NCBI RefSeq assembly: GCF_010093205.1 | Contig: NZ_PDWN01000002.1 | Location: 62,001-126,000, forward strand | From: Pseudoxanthomonas daejeonensis | Lineage (GTDB): Bacteria; Pseudomonadota; Gammaproteobacteria; Xanthomonadales; Xanthomonadaceae | Direction of reading: 5' to 3' | Length of the DNA: 64,000 nucleotides | In this document: piece by piece, positions 19,144-30,773 of the stretch | Position numbering within the stretch: the stretch's first letter is position 1 | Layout of the letters: each line of letters starts with the position of its first letter | Program-made: the position numbers and the translations under genes | The notes under the pieces: generated by a model | The model's input: only the letters and a program-made list of their open reading frames with translations | Told to the model about the DNA's origin: nothing | Database searches by the model: none

Positions 19144-21066
19144 TCAGATCTCCACCTGCGAGCCCAGCTCGACCAGGCGGTTGCCGGGAATGCGGAAGAA
19201 GCCGGTGGCCGGCGCGGCGTTGCGGTGCATGACCGCGAACACCTTGTCGCGCCAGATCGGCATGCCGCGGTGGCGGCCGGCCACGATCGTCTCGCGGCTG
19301 GCGAAGTAGGTGGTGTCCATCGGGTCGAAGGACATGCCGCCCACGTCGCAGGCGCGCATAAGCGCCAGCGGCACGTCCGGCGTCTCCATGAAGCCGAAGC
19401 GCACGATCAACCGGTAGAAGTCGTCGCCGATCTGGTCCATTTTCAGGCGCTTTTCGGCCGGGGCGTGCGGCACGTTCAGCGTCTCCACGGTCAGGAACAC
19501 GTTGCGCTCGTGCAGCACCTTGTTGTGCTTGAGGTTGTGCAGTAGTGCGTGCGGGATGACCGTGGTGTCGGTGGTCAGGAACACCGCCGTACCCGGCACC
19601 CGTGCCGGCGGCGCCAGCATCAGCCCCGGCAGGAAAGTGTCGACCCGGATGCCGTCCTTGCGCAGCTCCTCGCGCATCAGCTCGCGGCCGCGCCGCCAGG
19701 TGCGCATCAGGGTGAACAGGCCGATGCCCAGCACCACCGGGAACCAGGCGCCCTGCAGCAGCTTGGCGCCATTGGCGATCACGAAGCCGACCTCGATCAC
19801 GAAGAACACCACGCACAGCGGCAGCACCCAGTTGCGCCAGCGCGGCCACAGCGCGCGCGCCACCAGGGCCAGCAGCAGGGTGTCGATCAGCATCGTCGCC
19901 GAGACCGAGATGCCGTAGGCCACGGCCAGGTTGGTCGAGCTGCGGAACGCCAGCACCAGGCCGATGACCATCACCATCAGCAGCCAGTTGATCCCGGGGA
20001 TGTAGATCTGGCCGATGGTGTCGTGCGAGGTGTGCTTGATCCGCATGCGCGGGATGTAGCCCAGCTGCATGGCCTGGCGCGAGACCGAGAATGCGCCGGT
20101 GATCACCGCCTGCGAGGCGATCACCGCCGCCAGCGTCGCCAGCACGATCATCGGGTACAGCGCCCACCCGGGTACGGCCTCGTAGAACGGGTTGCGCACA
20201 AGTTCGGGATGCTCGAGCACCAGGGCGCCCTGCCCCAGGTAGTTGAGCACCAGGCAGGGCAGGACGAAGAAGTACCAGGCATGGCGGATCGGCGGCGCGC
20301 CGAAATGGCCCATGTCCGCGTACAGCGCCTCGCCACCGGTCACCGCCAGCACGACCGCGCCGAGGATGAATATCCCGTGCCAGCCGTGGTCGATGAAGAA
20401 GCGCGCGCCCCAATACGGATTGAAGGCCTTGAGCACCTCCGGCGCCTCGACGATGTTCCAGATGCCGATCGCCGCCAGCGAAATGAACCACAGGCAGGTG
20501 ATCGGGCCGAACACCTTGCCGACCTTCTCGGTGCCGAAGCGCTGGGCCATGAATACCAGCATCAGCACCACGACTGTCAGCGGCACGATGAAGTGGTGCA
20601 GCCCCGGCGCGGCGATCTCCAGTCCCTCGACCGCGCCGAGCACCGAGATCGCGGGGGTGATCACCCCGTCGCCGAAGAACAGCGATGCGCCGAAGATGCC
20701 GAGGATGCCGACGACATAGGCCGAGCGCGAGCCGTTCTTGAGCGTTCGCTGGGCCAGCGCCATCAGCGCCATGATCCCACCCTCGCCCTCGTTGTCGGCG
20801 CGCATGATGATGGTCACGTACTTCAGCGTGACCACCACCATCAGCGACCAGAACGCCAGCGACAGCACGCCGAGCACCGTGTCGTGGTCGCTGTTGAGTC
20901 CGTAGTGCGGCGAGAACGCCTCTTTCAGGGTGTACAGCGGGCTGGTGCCGATGTCGCCGAAGACGACGCCGATGGCGCCGACGACCAGCGCGAGGTGGCT
21001 GGCACCGACGCCATGCGGGGCGCCGTGCTGGCCCGAAGCAGGCGTGGGGGTATGCGCTGCGGTCAT
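19144..21066 (-). CDS. kup: Low-affinity potassium transporter Kup
   Basis: Proton-coupled K+ uptake protein of the KUP/HAK/KT family in the inner membrane. The 640-residue product has a conserved first segment [18 protein letters not shown], about twelve membrane segments over the first 450 residues, and a hydrophilic cytosolic C-terminal domain. [17 protein letters not shown] and [13 protein letters not shown] are diagnostic family blocks. The length (about 620-640) is standard. It lies between ruvA (46 bases upstream) and ruvB (55 bases downstream) on the same strand, so it may share their transcript even though its role is unrelated. Confidence 0.96.
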   Translation of the reverse strand: MTAAHTPTPASGQHGAPHGVGASHLALVVGAIGVVFGDIGTSPLYTLKEAFSPHYGLNSDHDTVLGVLSLAFWSLMVVVTLKYVTIIMRADNEGEGGIMALMALAQRTLKNGSRSAYVVGILGIFGASLFFGDGVITPAISVLGAVEGLEIAAPGLHHFIVPLTVVVLMLVFMAQRFGTEKVGKVFGPITCLWFISLAAIGIWNIVEAPEVLKAFNPYWGARFFIDHGWHGIFILGAVVLAVTGGEALYADMGHFGAPPIRHAWYFFVLPCLVLNYLGQGALVLEHPELVRNPFYEAVPGWALYPMIVLATLAAVIASQAVITGAFSVSRQAMQLGYIPRMRIKHTSHDTIGQIYIPGINWLLMVMVIGLVLAFRSSTNLAVAYGISVSATMLIDTLLLALVARALWPRWRNWVLPLCVVFFVIEVGFVIANGAKLLQGAWFPVVLGIGLFTLMRTWRRGRELMREELRKDGIRVDTFLPGLMLAPPARVPGTAVFLTTDTTVIPHALLHNLKHNKVLHERNVFLTVETLNVPHAPAEKRLKMDQIGDDFYRLIVRFGFMETPDVPLALMRACDVGGMSFDPMDTTYFASRETIVAGRHRGMPIWRDKVFAVMHRNAAPATGFFRIPGNRLVELGSQVEI

Positions 21067-21111
21067 GGCGGCCCTAGGTTAGCGCGGTTGGCATCGGGTT
21101 GGTGGCGCGGG

Positions 21112-21699
21112 TCAGCGCAACGCCGACTGCAGGGCCTTGCGGATGATCGCCGCTGCCTCGTCGCCCGGTGCGGCGGCCTCGCGGGCCATGCGCGCGGCCT
21201 CGACCGGCTTGTAGCCGAGCTGTTGCAGTGCGGTGACCGCATCGGCCAGCGGGTCGACGCCCGCCGCCTGCAGGCCGGCCGACGCGCCGCCACCGAAGTC
21301 GGCCGCACGGTCGCGCAGTTCGACCACCATGCGCTCGGCGGTCTTCTTGCCGATGCCCGGGATCCGGGTCAGCGCGGTGACGTCCCCGCCCTGCACCAGC
21401 CGCGCGAACTCGTCCACGCTCACGCCCGACAGCACCGCCAGCGCGATCTTCGCACCGATGCCGCTGACCTTCTGCACGTCCCGGAACAGGCGCCGCTCGC
21501 CCTCGCGCAGGAAGCCGTACAGCGACACGCTGTCTTCCTTCTGCGCGTAGTGGGTGAACAGCGCAACCTCGCGACCCACGTCGGGCAGGTCGTAGAAGGT
21601 GCTCATCGGCGCTTCCAGCTCGTAACCGACGCCATTGACGTCGACCACCAGCCACGGCGGTTGCTTCATCGCGAGGATGCCGCGCAGGCGTCCGATCAT
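21112..21699 (-). CDS. ruvA: Holliday junction DNA helicase subunit RuvA
   Basis: Binds four-way DNA junctions and loads RuvB. The 195-residue protein has the OB-fold start [20 protein letters not shown], two helix-hairpin-helix motifs ([13 protein letters not shown] and [13 protein letters not shown]), and a short C-terminal RuvB-binding domain. The ATG at 21699 is the family start; a longer frame to 21795 has no support. It begins 28 bases after ruvC and leads into kup. Confidence 0.96.
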   Translation of the reverse strand: MIGRLRGILAMKQPPWLVVDVNGVGYELEAPMSTFYDLPDVGREVALFTHYAQKEDSVSLYGFLREGERRLFRDVQKVSGIGAKIALAVLSGVSVDEFARLVQGGDVTALTRIPGIGKKTAERMVVELRDRAADFGGGASAGLQAAGVDPLADAVTALQQLGYKPVEAARMAREAAAPGDEAAAIIRKALQSALR

Positions 21700-21727
21700 G
21701 CCGCCGCTCCGTGGATCGTGGGAAATG

Positions 21728-22282
21728 TCATCGGCGGCTCCAGGCCAGGCGTGCGTCGACGCCCAGGCGCTGCGTGGTGGCGCGCACGTGGGCATGGGTC
21801 AGGGCGATGGCCAGGGCATCGGCGGCATCGGCCTGCAGCTTGCCGGACAGGCCCAGCATCGCCGCGACCATGTGCTGCACCTGCGCCTTGTCCGCCGCGC
21901 CGGTGCCGACCGTGGCCAGTTTCACTTCACGCGCGCCGTATTCGCTGACCGGCAGGTCGCGCAGCACCACCGCGCAGATCGCCGCGCCACGGGCCTGGCC
22001 GAGCTTGAGCGCCGAATCGGCGCTGCGGCCGACGAACACGCGCTCGATGGCAACTTCCTGTGGCCGGTATTCGTCGATCAGACGCGACAGGCCGTCCAGC
22101 AGGCGGCGCAGGCGCAGGGCGAAATCGCCCTCGCCGAGCAGCACCAGCGGCTGGTGGTGGACGTGGCGGATCTTGCCGGCCGCTTCGACGTCGATGATGC
22201 CCACGCCGGTGCGTTGCGAGCCCGGATCGATGCCCAGGATGCGGACCGTGGCCTGCACCGCGGGAGGCTGCATCGCGTTCAC
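21728..22282 (-). CDS. ruvC: Crossover junction endodeoxyribonuclease RuvC
   Basis: Resolves Holliday junctions by paired nicks. The 184-residue protein has the RNase H-like acidic residues in place: Asp19 in GIDPG, Glu80 in AIERVFVG, and Asp152 and Asp155 in QADAADALA. It is slightly longer at the N-terminus than usual; Met4 (22273) is an equally possible start, and the family core begins about residue 13. It follows yebC by 67 bases and precedes ruvA by 28. Confidence 0.96.
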   Translation of the reverse strand: MNAMQPPAVQATVRILGIDPGSQRTGVGIIDVEAAGKIRHVHHQPLVLLGEGDFALRLRRLLDGLSRLIDEYRPQEVAIERVFVGRSADSALKLGQARGAAICAVVLRDLPVSEYGAREVKLATVGTGAADKAQVQHMVAAMLGLSGKLQADAADALAIALTHAHVRATTQRLGVDARLAWSRR

Positions 22283-22349
22283 GCGTCCGCCTCCGGGAGG
22301 TGCTTCCGGGCCGCCGCCACCACCGCTTCGCCCCCGTGCGGGTGCATGT

Positions 22350-23075
22350 TCAGCCGGCGTCGCCCAGGTCGGCGTTGGAGTAGACGTTCTGCACGTCGTC
22401 CAGGTCCTCGAGCATGCCCAGCAGCTTGGTCACCTGCTGGGCAGTCTCGCCGGATACGGCGATGTCGTTGTCGCCGCGGAAGGTGACTTCGGCGTAGCCA
22501 GGCGCCAGGCCCGCCGCTTCCATCGCCAGCTTCACCGCGTCGAACTGCTCGGCCGAGGTGAGTACGTCGATCGCGCCGTCCTCCGGGTACACCACCACGT
22601 CGTCGGCTCCGGCTTCGATCGCCGCTTCGGTGACCTTGTCCTCGTCGATCCCACCGGCATAGCTGAGCACGCCCAGTCGCTTGAACATGAAGGCGACCGA
22701 ACCCTCGGTGCCCATGTTGCCGCCACACTTGGAGAAGGCGTGGCGCACGTCGGCCACGGTGCGCACGCGGTTGTCGGTCAGGCAGTCCACGATCACCGCG
22801 ACACCGCCGGGCGCGTAGCCCTCGTAGCGGATCTCCTCGTACTCGACGCCTTCCAGCTCGCCGGTGGCCTTCTTGATCGCACGCTCGATCACGTCCTTGG
22901 ACATGTTCGCGGCCAGGGCCTTGTCCATCGCCGCGCGCAGGCGCGGATTGTTGGCCGGCTCGCCGCCGCCGGCGCGGGCCGCAACGCCGATTTCGCGGAT
23001 GAGCTTGGTGAACATCTTGCCGCGCTTGGCGTCGGTGGCGTTCTTGCGGGCTTCGATCGACGGGCCTCTGCCCAT
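22350..23075 (-). CDS. yebC: YebC/PmpR-family protein (TACO1-like)
   Basis: A 241-residue member of the YebC/PmpR/TACO1 family. It has been described both as a DNA-binding regulator and, in recent work, as a ribosome-associated factor that relieves stalling. The N-terminus [20 protein letters not shown] corresponds to the family lead block. [20 protein letters not shown] and the C-terminal [13 protein letters not shown] are conserved blocks. The ATG at 23075 is used; the longer frame is the shadow of the hydrolase gene. Its position upstream of ruvC is the common gammaproteobacterial order. Confidence 0.95.
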   Translation of the reverse strand: MGRGPSIEARKNATDAKRGKMFTKLIREIGVAARAGGGEPANNPRLRAAMDKALAANMSKDVIERAIKKATGELEGVEYEEIRYEGYAPGGVAVIVDCLTDNRVRTVADVRHAFSKCGGNMGTEGSVAFMFKRLGVLSYAGGIDEDKVTEAAIEAGADDVVVYPEDGAIDVLTSAEQFDAVKLAMEAAGLAPGYAEVTFRGDNDIAVSGETAQQVTKLLGMLEDLDDVQNVYSNADLGDAG

Positions 23076-23112
23076 GGTGCGTTCCGGTGCGTGCGGTTGC
23101 GAGGCGGCGATT

Positions 23113-23772
23113 TTACACCGGGCGCCGCGCCTGCATGCGTGCCGCCACGGCGGCGTCCGGCCCGAAGCGACCCTGCCGGAGAAAATGAACCGCCTGGCTG
23201 GCCGCGGCCTCCGAGAACAGCAGGCCGCTGTGGCTGGCGTCGACCAGGCAATGGTCGGCCAGGCCGGCAAGCCGCGTCTCGGCCACCGCCACGGTGCCGT
23301 CACTGGGGCCGTCGAAACGGGCGAACCATCGACCGAACCCGATCGCGCGCGTGCCGGCCACGACGCCCACCTCGGCAGGCCCTTCCCAAGGCATGCAGCC
23401 CCGTCGCAACAGCGCCGCGGCACGGCCCAGCGCCCAGCCCGTGGCCAGGTGCGTGCGCAGGCCGCGCGCCGCGCCACTGCCGCACAGCGGCGAACCGAGG
23501 CAGACCACGCGGGCGACATCGGGAAAGCCGTCCCGGCGCAGCGCTTCCAGGGTCATCAGCCCGCCCAGGCTGTGGGCCACCACGGCATCGGCCTGACGCA
23601 GGCGCGCAGACAGCGCCGGCAGCACGATGCGTGGCCCGGCCATCGCCCCGGGATATGCGAACACCGAGGTGGCGAAGCCCTCGCGACGCAGCCGGCGCGC
23701 CATCCAGCCCATCGACAGGCCCGGCATCCACAATCCGTGGAGCAGCAGCACGCGGAGCGGAGCGCCATCCAT
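23113..23772 (-). CDS. Alpha/beta-hydrolase fold protein, esterase/lipase-like
   Basis: A 219-residue hydrolase with the oxyanion motif [10 protein letters not shown] at 9-18 and the nucleophile elbow AHSLGG with Ser68. The late [10 protein letters not shown] supplies the probable catalytic His. An acidic partner (Asp) is likely in the [11 protein letters not shown] block. No signal peptide or membrane segment, so cytosolic. The substrate is unknown; carboxylesterase or lipase-like activity is the general expectation. It begins three bases after the GNAT gene stop, so the two are almost certainly co-transcribed. Confidence 0.85.
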   Translation of the reverse strand: MDGAPLRVLLLHGLWMPGLSMGWMARRLRREGFATSVFAYPGAMAGPRIVLPALSARLRQADAVVAHSLGGLMTLEALRRDGFPDVARVVCLGSPLCGSGAARGLRTHLATGWALGRAAALLRRGCMPWEGPAEVGVVAGTRAIGFGRWFARFDGPSDGTVAVAETRLAGLADHCLVDASHSGLLFSEAAASQAVHFLRQGRFGPDAAVAARMQARRPV

Positions 23773-23775
23773 GGA

Positions 23776-24312
23776 TCAGACGGCGTCCGGCGGGGCGTCC
23801 GCTGGCCGGCGCAGGATGAATTCCAGGTCGCGCACCTGGCCCACCGGGAATTCGTAGGTGCCGACCTGCGAGAACCCGTGCCGCGCGTAGAAGCGCTGCG
23901 CGCCGAAGTTCTCCGACCACACGCCCACCCACAGCGTGCGTGGACCGTCGCGCAGCAGCCAGCGCTCGGCGGTGTCGAACAGCTGCCCGCCCCAGCCGCC
24001 GTTCTGGTGCGAGGCCAGCACGTAGAGCCGCTTCAGCTCGCCATCGCCGGGGCTCGCGTCGGCATGCGGCAGACCACACGGACCGGCCGCGGCATGGCCG
24101 ACGGCGAGCCCGTCGTCTTCCAGCAGCCAGACCGCGTAATCGGTGTGCGAGAGGATCACCGCCTGCTTGTCCGCCGCGTAGGCATCGCGCAGGAAGGACT
24201 CCAGGTCCTGCGCCGGATACAGGTGTCCGAACGTCTCGGTGAACGTGCGCGCCGCCAGGTCGGACAGCAGCGCCGCGTCGCCCACCGTCGCTCGCCGGAT
24301 CGTCATCGCCAT
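23776..24312 (-). CDS. GNAT-family N-acetyltransferase
   Basis: A 178-residue acetyl-CoA-dependent acyltransferase fold. The N-terminus IRRATVGDAALLSDLAARTF is typical. The acetyl-CoA binding segment is LKRLYVLASHQNGGWGGQLFDTAE (about 93-116), in the place of the usual Q/RxxGxG/A loop, and the C-terminal GFSQVGTYEFPVG strand is conserved. The acceptor (amino group of an antibiotic, peptide or small amine) cannot be told. Two ATGs, 24312 and 24306, are candidate starts. First gene of a two-gene unit with the hydrolase. Confidence 0.85.
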   Translation of the reverse strand: MAMTIRRATVGDAALLSDLAARTFTETFGHLYPAQDLESFLRDAYAADKQAVILSHTDYAVWLLEDDGLAVGHAAAGPCGLPHADASPGDGELKRLYVLASHQNGGWGGQLFDTAERWLLRDGPRTLWVGVWSENFGAQRFYARHGFSQVGTYEFPVGQVRDLEFILRRPADAPPDAV

Positions 24313-24344
24313 GCAGCAGTCCCTTCGTCGTCGATCGGAGGTGA

Positions 24345-24367
24345 GCTCCCCTTGAGTCAAGGGGAGC
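24345..24367. repeat. Perfect palindrome in the aspS-GNAT gap
   Basis: GCTCCCCTTGA and TCAAGGGGAGC flank a single G, an 11-bp inverted repeat just upstream of the GNAT gene. It could be an operator or a hairpin in the read-through transcript from aspS. Confidence 0.5.
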
Positions 24368-24408
24368 GCGGCGGCAGCCGCAGGGGATGTGGAAACATGC
24401 AGGCGGGG

Positions 24409-24439
24409 CCCAAGATTCCGCCCCGGGCGGAATCTTGGG
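24409..24439 (-). terminator. 15-bp inverted repeat directly after aspS
   Basis: CCCAAGATTCCGCCC (24409-24423) and GGGCGGAATCTTGGG (24425-24439) are perfect inverted copies with one base between them. They lie four bases beyond the aspS stop in its direction of transcription. The GC-rich stem would be a strong hairpin; no T-run follows, so it may be an attenuating or Rho-aided terminator. Confidence 0.55.
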
Positions 24440-24443
24440 AGCT

Positions 24444-26204
24444 TCAACGCTCCTGCGGTGAAGCGGCCCGCACCATCACGTGCACCTCGGCCAGCTGCGC
24501 GTCCGGGATCGGCGACGGCGCGCCGGTCATGAGGCACTGCGCGCCGGTGGTCTTCGGGAACGGGATCACGTCGCGGATCGACTCGGTGCCGGCCATCAAC
24601 GCGGCGATGCGGTCGATGCCGAAGGCGATGCCACCGTGCGGCGGGGCGCCGTAGTTGAGTGCGTCGAGCAGGAAGCCGAACTTGGCCGCGGCCTCCTCGG
24701 CGCCGATGCCGAGCAGCTCGAACACCGCGCTCTGCATCTCCGGCCGGTGGATGCGGATCGAACCGCCGCCGATCTCGTTGCCATTGAGGACCATGTCGTA
24801 GCCGCGCGAGACCGCCGTCTTCGCATGCGCGCGAAGTTCCGCGATGTCGTCCACCGCCGGTGCGGTGAACGGATGGTGCAGGGCCACGTAGCGCTGCGCC
24901 TCCTCGTCCCACTCGAACATCGGGAAATCGGTGACCCACAGCGGCGCCCAGCCGTCGGCGACCAGGCCGAAGTCCTTGCCGGCCTTCAGGCGCACCGCGC
25001 CCATGAAGTCGGACACCTTGTTGTAGGCACCGGCACCGAAGAACACGATGTCGCCGTTGCCGGCGCCAACGTGCCGGACAAGGGCGGCGAACGCGGCCTC
25101 GCCGAAGAACTTCTGGATCGGCGAGCTGACCGCGCCGGCCTCGTCGATCTTGATGTAGGCCAGGCCCTTGCTGCCGTACTTGGCGGCGTGCGCGGCGTAC
25201 TCGTCGATCTGCTTGCGCGACAGCGAGGCGCCGCCGGGGATGCGCAGCGCGGCGACGCGGCCGTCCGGATCGTTGGCCGGACCGGTGAACACCGCGAACT
25301 GGCTGTCCTTCACCAGTTCGGCCACGTCGACCAGTTCCAGCGCGATGCGCAGGTCGGGCTTGTCAGAACCGTAGCGACGCATCGCCTCGGCCCAGGTCAT
25401 GCGCGGGAACTGCGCGGCCAGGTCGACGTCGACGACTTCCTTGAAGATCGCGCGGATCATGCCTTCGACGTAGTCCTGCACGTCGCGCTCGCGGACGAAG
25501 GCGAACTCCATGTCCAGCTGGGTGAATTCCAGCTGGCGGTCGGCGCGCAGGGCCTCGTCGCGGAAGCAGCGCGCGATCTGGTAGTAGCGGTCGAAGCCGG
25601 CCACCATCAGGATCTGCTTGAACAGCTGCGGGCTCTGCGGCAGGGCGTAGAACTCGCCCGGGTGCATGCGCGCCGGCACCAGGAAGTCGCGCGCGCCTTC
25701 CGGCGTGGCCTTGGTCAGGATCGGGGTCTCGATGTCCTGGAAACCGTCCGCATCCAGGTGCCGGCGCAGCGCCTGCACCAGCTTGATGCGGGTGCGCTGC
25801 ATGCGCTGCATTTCCGGGCGGCGCAAGTCGAGGTAGCGGTACCGGAGGCGGGTTTCCTCGCCCGGGTTCTCGTGCGCGTGGAACGGCAGCGGCGCGGCCT
25901 TGTTGAGGATGGTGATCCGGGTGGCGATCACCTCGACCTTGCCGGTGCGGATCTTGTCGTTGACCGCATGCCGCGCGCGGACCACGCCCTCCACCTGCAG
26001 CACGTCCTCGTAGCCCAGCGACGCGGCCACCGCGAACACCTCCGCGTTGTCCGGTTCCACCGTGACCTGGACGATGCCCTCATGGTCGCGCAGGTCGATG
26101 AAGCAGACGCCGCCGAGGTTGCGGGCCACGTCGGTCCAGCCGGCGAGGGTGAGGGTCTGGCCGATCAGGGTCTCGTCGACCAGGCCGCAGAAATGGGTAC
26201 GCAT
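24444..26204 (-). CDS. aspS: Aspartyl-tRNA synthetase AspRS
   Basis: Charges tRNA-Asp. The 586-residue class II enzyme has the N-terminal OB anticodon-binding domain beginning [12 protein letters not shown], motif 2 [18 protein letters not shown], the bacterial GAD insertion in the middle, and motif 3 [12 protein letters not shown] near the C-terminus. Leu30, rather than the His found in the non-discriminating Pseudomonas type, suggests a discriminating enzyme (inference). The ATG at 26204 is chosen; the longer frame to 26309 adds a low-complexity lead. A 15-bp hairpin follows the stop. Confidence 0.97.
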   Translation of the reverse strand: MRTHFCGLVDETLIGQTLTLAGWTDVARNLGGVCFIDLRDHEGIVQVTVEPDNAEVFAVAASLGYEDVLQVEGVVRARHAVNDKIRTGKVEVIATRITILNKAAPLPFHAHENPGEETRLRYRYLDLRRPEMQRMQRTRIKLVQALRRHLDADGFQDIETPILTKATPEGARDFLVPARMHPGEFYALPQSPQLFKQILMVAGFDRYYQIARCFRDEALRADRQLEFTQLDMEFAFVRERDVQDYVEGMIRAIFKEVVDVDLAAQFPRMTWAEAMRRYGSDKPDLRIALELVDVAELVKDSQFAVFTGPANDPDGRVAALRIPGGASLSRKQIDEYAAHAAKYGSKGLAYIKIDEAGAVSSPIQKFFGEAAFAALVRHVGAGNGDIVFFGAGAYNKVSDFMGAVRLKAGKDFGLVADGWAPLWVTDFPMFEWDEEAQRYVALHHPFTAPAVDDIAELRAHAKTAVSRGYDMVLNGNEIGGGSIRIHRPEMQSAVFELLGIGAEEAAAKFGFLLDALNYGAPPHGGIAFGIDRIAALMAGTESIRDVIPFPKTTGAQCLMTGAPSPIPDAQLAEVHVMVRAASPQER

Positions 26205-26290
26205 GGGAACTCCACAGGGGGGCCGGACGCCATCGGCGCCGGGGAACGCGACATTTTGAGGCCCACGCCCGGCCCGGGCAAACCTGTCCG

Positions 26291-26307
26291 GCAGGGACCG
26301 TCCCTGC
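26291..26307. promoter_or_regulatory. Palindrome in the divergent aspS/DUF3011 upstream region
   Basis: GCAGGGA and TCCCTGC flank CCG, a 7-bp inverted repeat about 87 bases upstream of aspS and 105 upstream of the DUF3011 gene. It could be an operator, but no known box was recognised. Confidence 0.3.
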
Positions 26308-26412
26308 ACTCCCGTCGCTCCGGCTCCGGTGGGCCGGCATTAAGCCGGAGCGGGGTAAATCCGGAGTCGAACCCGCCGCGGTCTCAAGGCGACTTCCAAG
26401 GAGGAGAAAGTC

Positions 26413-27354
26413 ATGATCCGTTCCCTGTCCGCCGCATCCCTGGTACTGGCCGTGGCCTTTGCCGCCGCCGTGGCGCCCGCCCCCGCCGTCGCCCAGGCCG
26501 CGGCCCGCGCCTACGCGCCGGAGAACCTGCGCCAGTTGTCTTTCTCCGACCGGGTCCGGGTGATCGAGCGCGAATACGCCGACCAGTCCCGCGGCCGCCA
26601 GATCCCCGACGACCAGCTGGAGTTCTACCTGGACCAGGTCGATTCCGGCTGGGGCTTCAGCCGGATCCAGCAGGACATCGCCACTTCCCTGCGCGGCGGC
26701 AGCAGCAGCTCCGGCCTTCGACCGGGCTGGAACGGCTCGAACTGGAGCGGACAGACCCTGATCTGCTCCAGCACCGACCGCCGCCGGCGCGAGTGCCGCA
26801 CGCCGTTCAACGGCCGCCCGGTGCTGGTCGAGAACATTTCCGGCACGCGCTGCGTGGAGGGCGTCAACTTCGGCGGCGGCAACGGCGTGATGTGGGTCGA
26901 GCAGGGCTGCCGCGGCCGTTTCGCCGAGAGACGCGGTGGCGGCCATGGCGGCACCGGCCAGACCATCCGGTGCGAGAGCCAGAACAACCGCGAGCGGACC
27001 TGCCCGACCAACTTCCGCGGCAATGCGGTGCTGGTCAGGCAACTGTCGGGCGCCGCCTGCGTCGAGGGCCGGACCTGGGGCCAGCGCGGTAATTCGATCT
27101 GGGTCAGCAACGGCTGCCGCGGCGAGTTCGCCCAGGGCCGCGGCGGTGGCGGCGCCAACCCCGGCTACTCGGTCACCTGCAACAGCGAGAACAACCGGCG
27201 CCGCACCTGCTCATGGGACCGGCGCCAGGGCCGGCCGGTGGTGATCCAGCAGATTTCCAGCACGCGCTGCCAGGAAGGCCGCAACTGGGGCTGGGACGGC
27301 GGCAATACGATCTGGGTCGACGGCGGCTGCCGCGCGCGCTTCGGCGCGCGCTGA
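26413..27354 (+). CDS. Secreted DUF3011 protein with three cysteine-rich repeats
   Basis: A 313-residue exported protein. The signal peptide ends near AVAQA (residues 24-29). A short helical region of polar residues (35-93) leads to three tandem DUF3011 repeats, about 113-170, 183-239 and 251-310, joined by Gly-rich linkers. Each repeat has four cysteines (118, 128, 147, 166; 187, 197, 216, 235; 256, 266, 286, 306) with matching spacing, so two disulfides per repeat are likely. Each ends IWV..GCR-F. The start follows a strong Shine-Dalgarno AAGGAGGAGAAA. Role unknown; a periplasmic or envelope-associated role is suggested by export. Confidence 0.86.
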   Translation: MIRSLSAASLVLAVAFAAAVAPAPAVAQAAARAYAPENLRQLSFSDRVRVIEREYADQSRGRQIPDDQLEFYLDQVDSGWGFSRIQQDIATSLRGGSSSSGLRPGWNGSNWSGQTLICSSTDRRRRECRTPFNGRPVLVENISGTRCVEGVNFGGGNGVMWVEQGCRGRFAERRGGGHGGTGQTIRCESQNNRERTCPTNFRGNAVLVRQLSGAACVEGRTWGQRGNSIWVSNGCRGEFAQGRGGGGANPGYSVTCNSENNRRRTCSWDRRQGRPVVIQQISSTRCQEGRNWGWDGGNTIWVDGGCRARFGAR

Positions 27355-27365
27355 CCGCCATCGTT

Positions 27366-28010
27366 TCAGCTGTCCGCGCCCCAGGGCGCGGGCGGCAGCG
27401 CGACCGGCGCCGACAGGTCGAATTCCACCTGGAACAGGCGCCCGTCGGGCCGCGCCAGTTCGTAGAGGAAGCGCCGGCCCGGCTCGATTTCCATCGCCCA
27501 GGTATTGACCACCGAAGCCTTCAGGCCCTCGCGCTCGAACATCGCCACCGAACCGGCATCCACCGGGAAGGCCTGGCGCGTGGCGCTGCCCGCGTCGGCG
27601 GTGTCGCCGCCGTACATCGTGACCGGATCGGGGCTGCCATCGGCATGGCGATGGTCGTGCTTCAGGCGCAGGCCGTCGCCGGTGCGGGTCAGCACCCAGG
27701 TACGGGAGTGGTCGTCGCCGACGTGGAAGGGAATGCGCAGCCCGCGGGCGGGTTCATCGCAGCCGCGCACGTGCATCACCAGCGCCTTGCCCTCGAAAGG
27801 ATCGGGCGTGGCCGAGGCCGGTGCGTTGGCGACGATGCGCCCGGCGTATGCCTGGCCGCAGTGGCGGGCAATGGCGGCAAGGAAGGCATCGGCCGGCGCC
27901 TGCGCGACGTCCGTGGCCGTGCTTGCGGCAGGCGCGGAATCGGCTGCCGGGCCACCGTGCGAACACGCGGCCAACAGGAGGAGCAGTGGAAGGAACGTAT
28001 GGTTTTTCAT
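27366..28010 (-). CDS. Putative outer/inner-membrane lipoprotein
   Basis: A 214-residue protein with a lipoprotein signal: MKNHTFLPLLLLLAAC, with lipobox Cys16. After lipid attachment a short Ala/Ser/Pro-rich tether (17-45) leads to a soluble domain. That domain has two further cysteines (Cys51 in RHCG and a later one in VRGCDEP) that may pair. It ends with a beta-rich FLYELARPDGRLFQVEFDL block. I do not recognise the family. It converges on the DUF3011 gene with a 12-base gap. Confidence 0.75.
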   Translation of the reverse strand: MKNHTFLPLLLLLAACSHGGPAADSAPAASTATDVAQAPADAFLAAIARHCGQAYAGRIVANAPASATPDPFEGKALVMHVRGCDEPARGLRIPFHVGDDHSRTWVLTRTGDGLRLKHDHRHADGSPDPVTMYGGDTADAGSATRQAFPVDAGSVAMFEREGLKASVVNTWAMEIEPGRRFLYELARPDGRLFQVEFDLSAPVALPPAPWGADS

Positions 28011-28155
28011 CGCCCCACCCTATCCGCCATGCTCGGACGCAGGCAAGCCGGCCGTCATCGGTGCGGTTCGTCGGGCGCCGTGCAGGCCCACGAAACCGGG
28101 CATGACCGCGGGGAAAATCGTCCCTGCGGGCGGGCGCAGGAACGGGCCCGCGTGG

Positions 28156-28488
28156 TCAGCTGCCGCTGGAAGGCGTGGCCGGCTTGGCCGCGGGCGTCGC
28201 AGCGGGCTTGCTGTCGGCTTTCGGCGCTTCGGCGACGGCCGGCTTGGATTCGGCCTTGGTCGCACCTTCGCCACCATCGACCAGGTTGCGCTTCCGGTCG
28301 CCGTCCTTCTTGAAGTCCGTCTCGTACCAGCCGCCGCCGGCCAGGCGGAACGACGGCGCGGTCAGCTGGCGGCGGATGGCGCCCGCGGCGCCGCAGGACG
28401 GGCAGGTATCCGGGTCGGCGTCGGAAAGCTTCTGCAGTCGATCGAAGCTGTGGCCGCAGGCGTCGCACTGGAAGGCATAGATCGGCAT
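28156..28488 (-). CDS. FmdB-family zinc-ribbon protein
   Basis: A 110-residue protein starting MPIYAFQCDACGHSFD, the FmdB zinc-ribbon signature. The four zinc ligands are Cys8, Cys11, Cys29 and Cys32. After the core (about residues 1-70) there is an Ala/Pro/Lys-rich tail, presumably disordered. FmdB members are called putative regulators but the role is unproven. The gene is commonly found near aspS in related bacteria; here a DUF3011 gene and a lipoprotein gene lie between them. Confidence 0.85.
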   Translation of the reverse strand: MPIYAFQCDACGHSFDRLQKLSDADPDTCPSCGAAGAIRRQLTAPSFRLAGGGWYETDFKKDGDRKRNLVDGGEGATKAESKPAVAEAPKADSKPAATPAAKPATPSSGS

Positions 28489-28572
28489 GGCGTAGGGGTC
28501 TTGGGAGGCAAAGGGCCCGGCAGGCCGGGCATCGGGAATTTTAGGGCATCGACCCGGCTTTCAAGGCCAACA

Positions 28573-28628
28573 GGCAGCTGTGCTGCCAGGTTCCGGTAGA
28601 GCGGGCTTGCCCCGGCGGCTTCCCGCCG
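28573..28628. repeat. Two adjacent hairpins, degenerate REP-like
   Basis: GGCAGC/GCTGCC at 28573-28587 (3-base loop) and CGGCGG/CCGCCG at 28613-28628 (4-base loop). Between them is TAGAGCGGGCTTGCCCC, resembling a decayed REP unit. It lies past the end of yheS in its direction of transcription and ahead of fmdB, so it may separate the two transcripts. Confidence 0.4.
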
Positions 28629-28694
28629 CACAGGCAGGCTGTGGCGAAAGCAGCGAGGCGAGGCCCGCCGCGCGCTTACGTCAAGGCGCGCGCC

Positions 28695-30566
<1,872 letters not shown>

Positions 30567-30677
30567 GGGGGACGCCACAGAAGGAACGGGAATCAGCAGA
30601 TGCCGACGCATGCTGCGCGCCCATTCTACTGTTAACGAATACTTGACATCGCACCGCGCAGGATCCGTAACGGAAAT

Positions 30678-30707
30678 TTGACAACTGCCGGTCCGCTGGT
30701 TTATTCC
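30678..30707 (+). promoter_or_regulatory. Possible sigma70 promoter of the TonB-dependent receptor gene
   Basis: A consensus -35 box TTGACA (30678-30683) is followed after 17 or 18 bases by TTATTC/TATTCC as a -10. The region is AT-richer than its surroundings. It lies about 70 bases upstream of the receptor ATG. A second TTGACA at 30643 has no convincing -10. Confidence 0.45.
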
Positions 30708-30773
30708 GGAATTGCTGCGCCGCAACACCGCCCTTCGGCCTGAGGCCGCACCCGCCCCTCCAGGAGTCGATAC

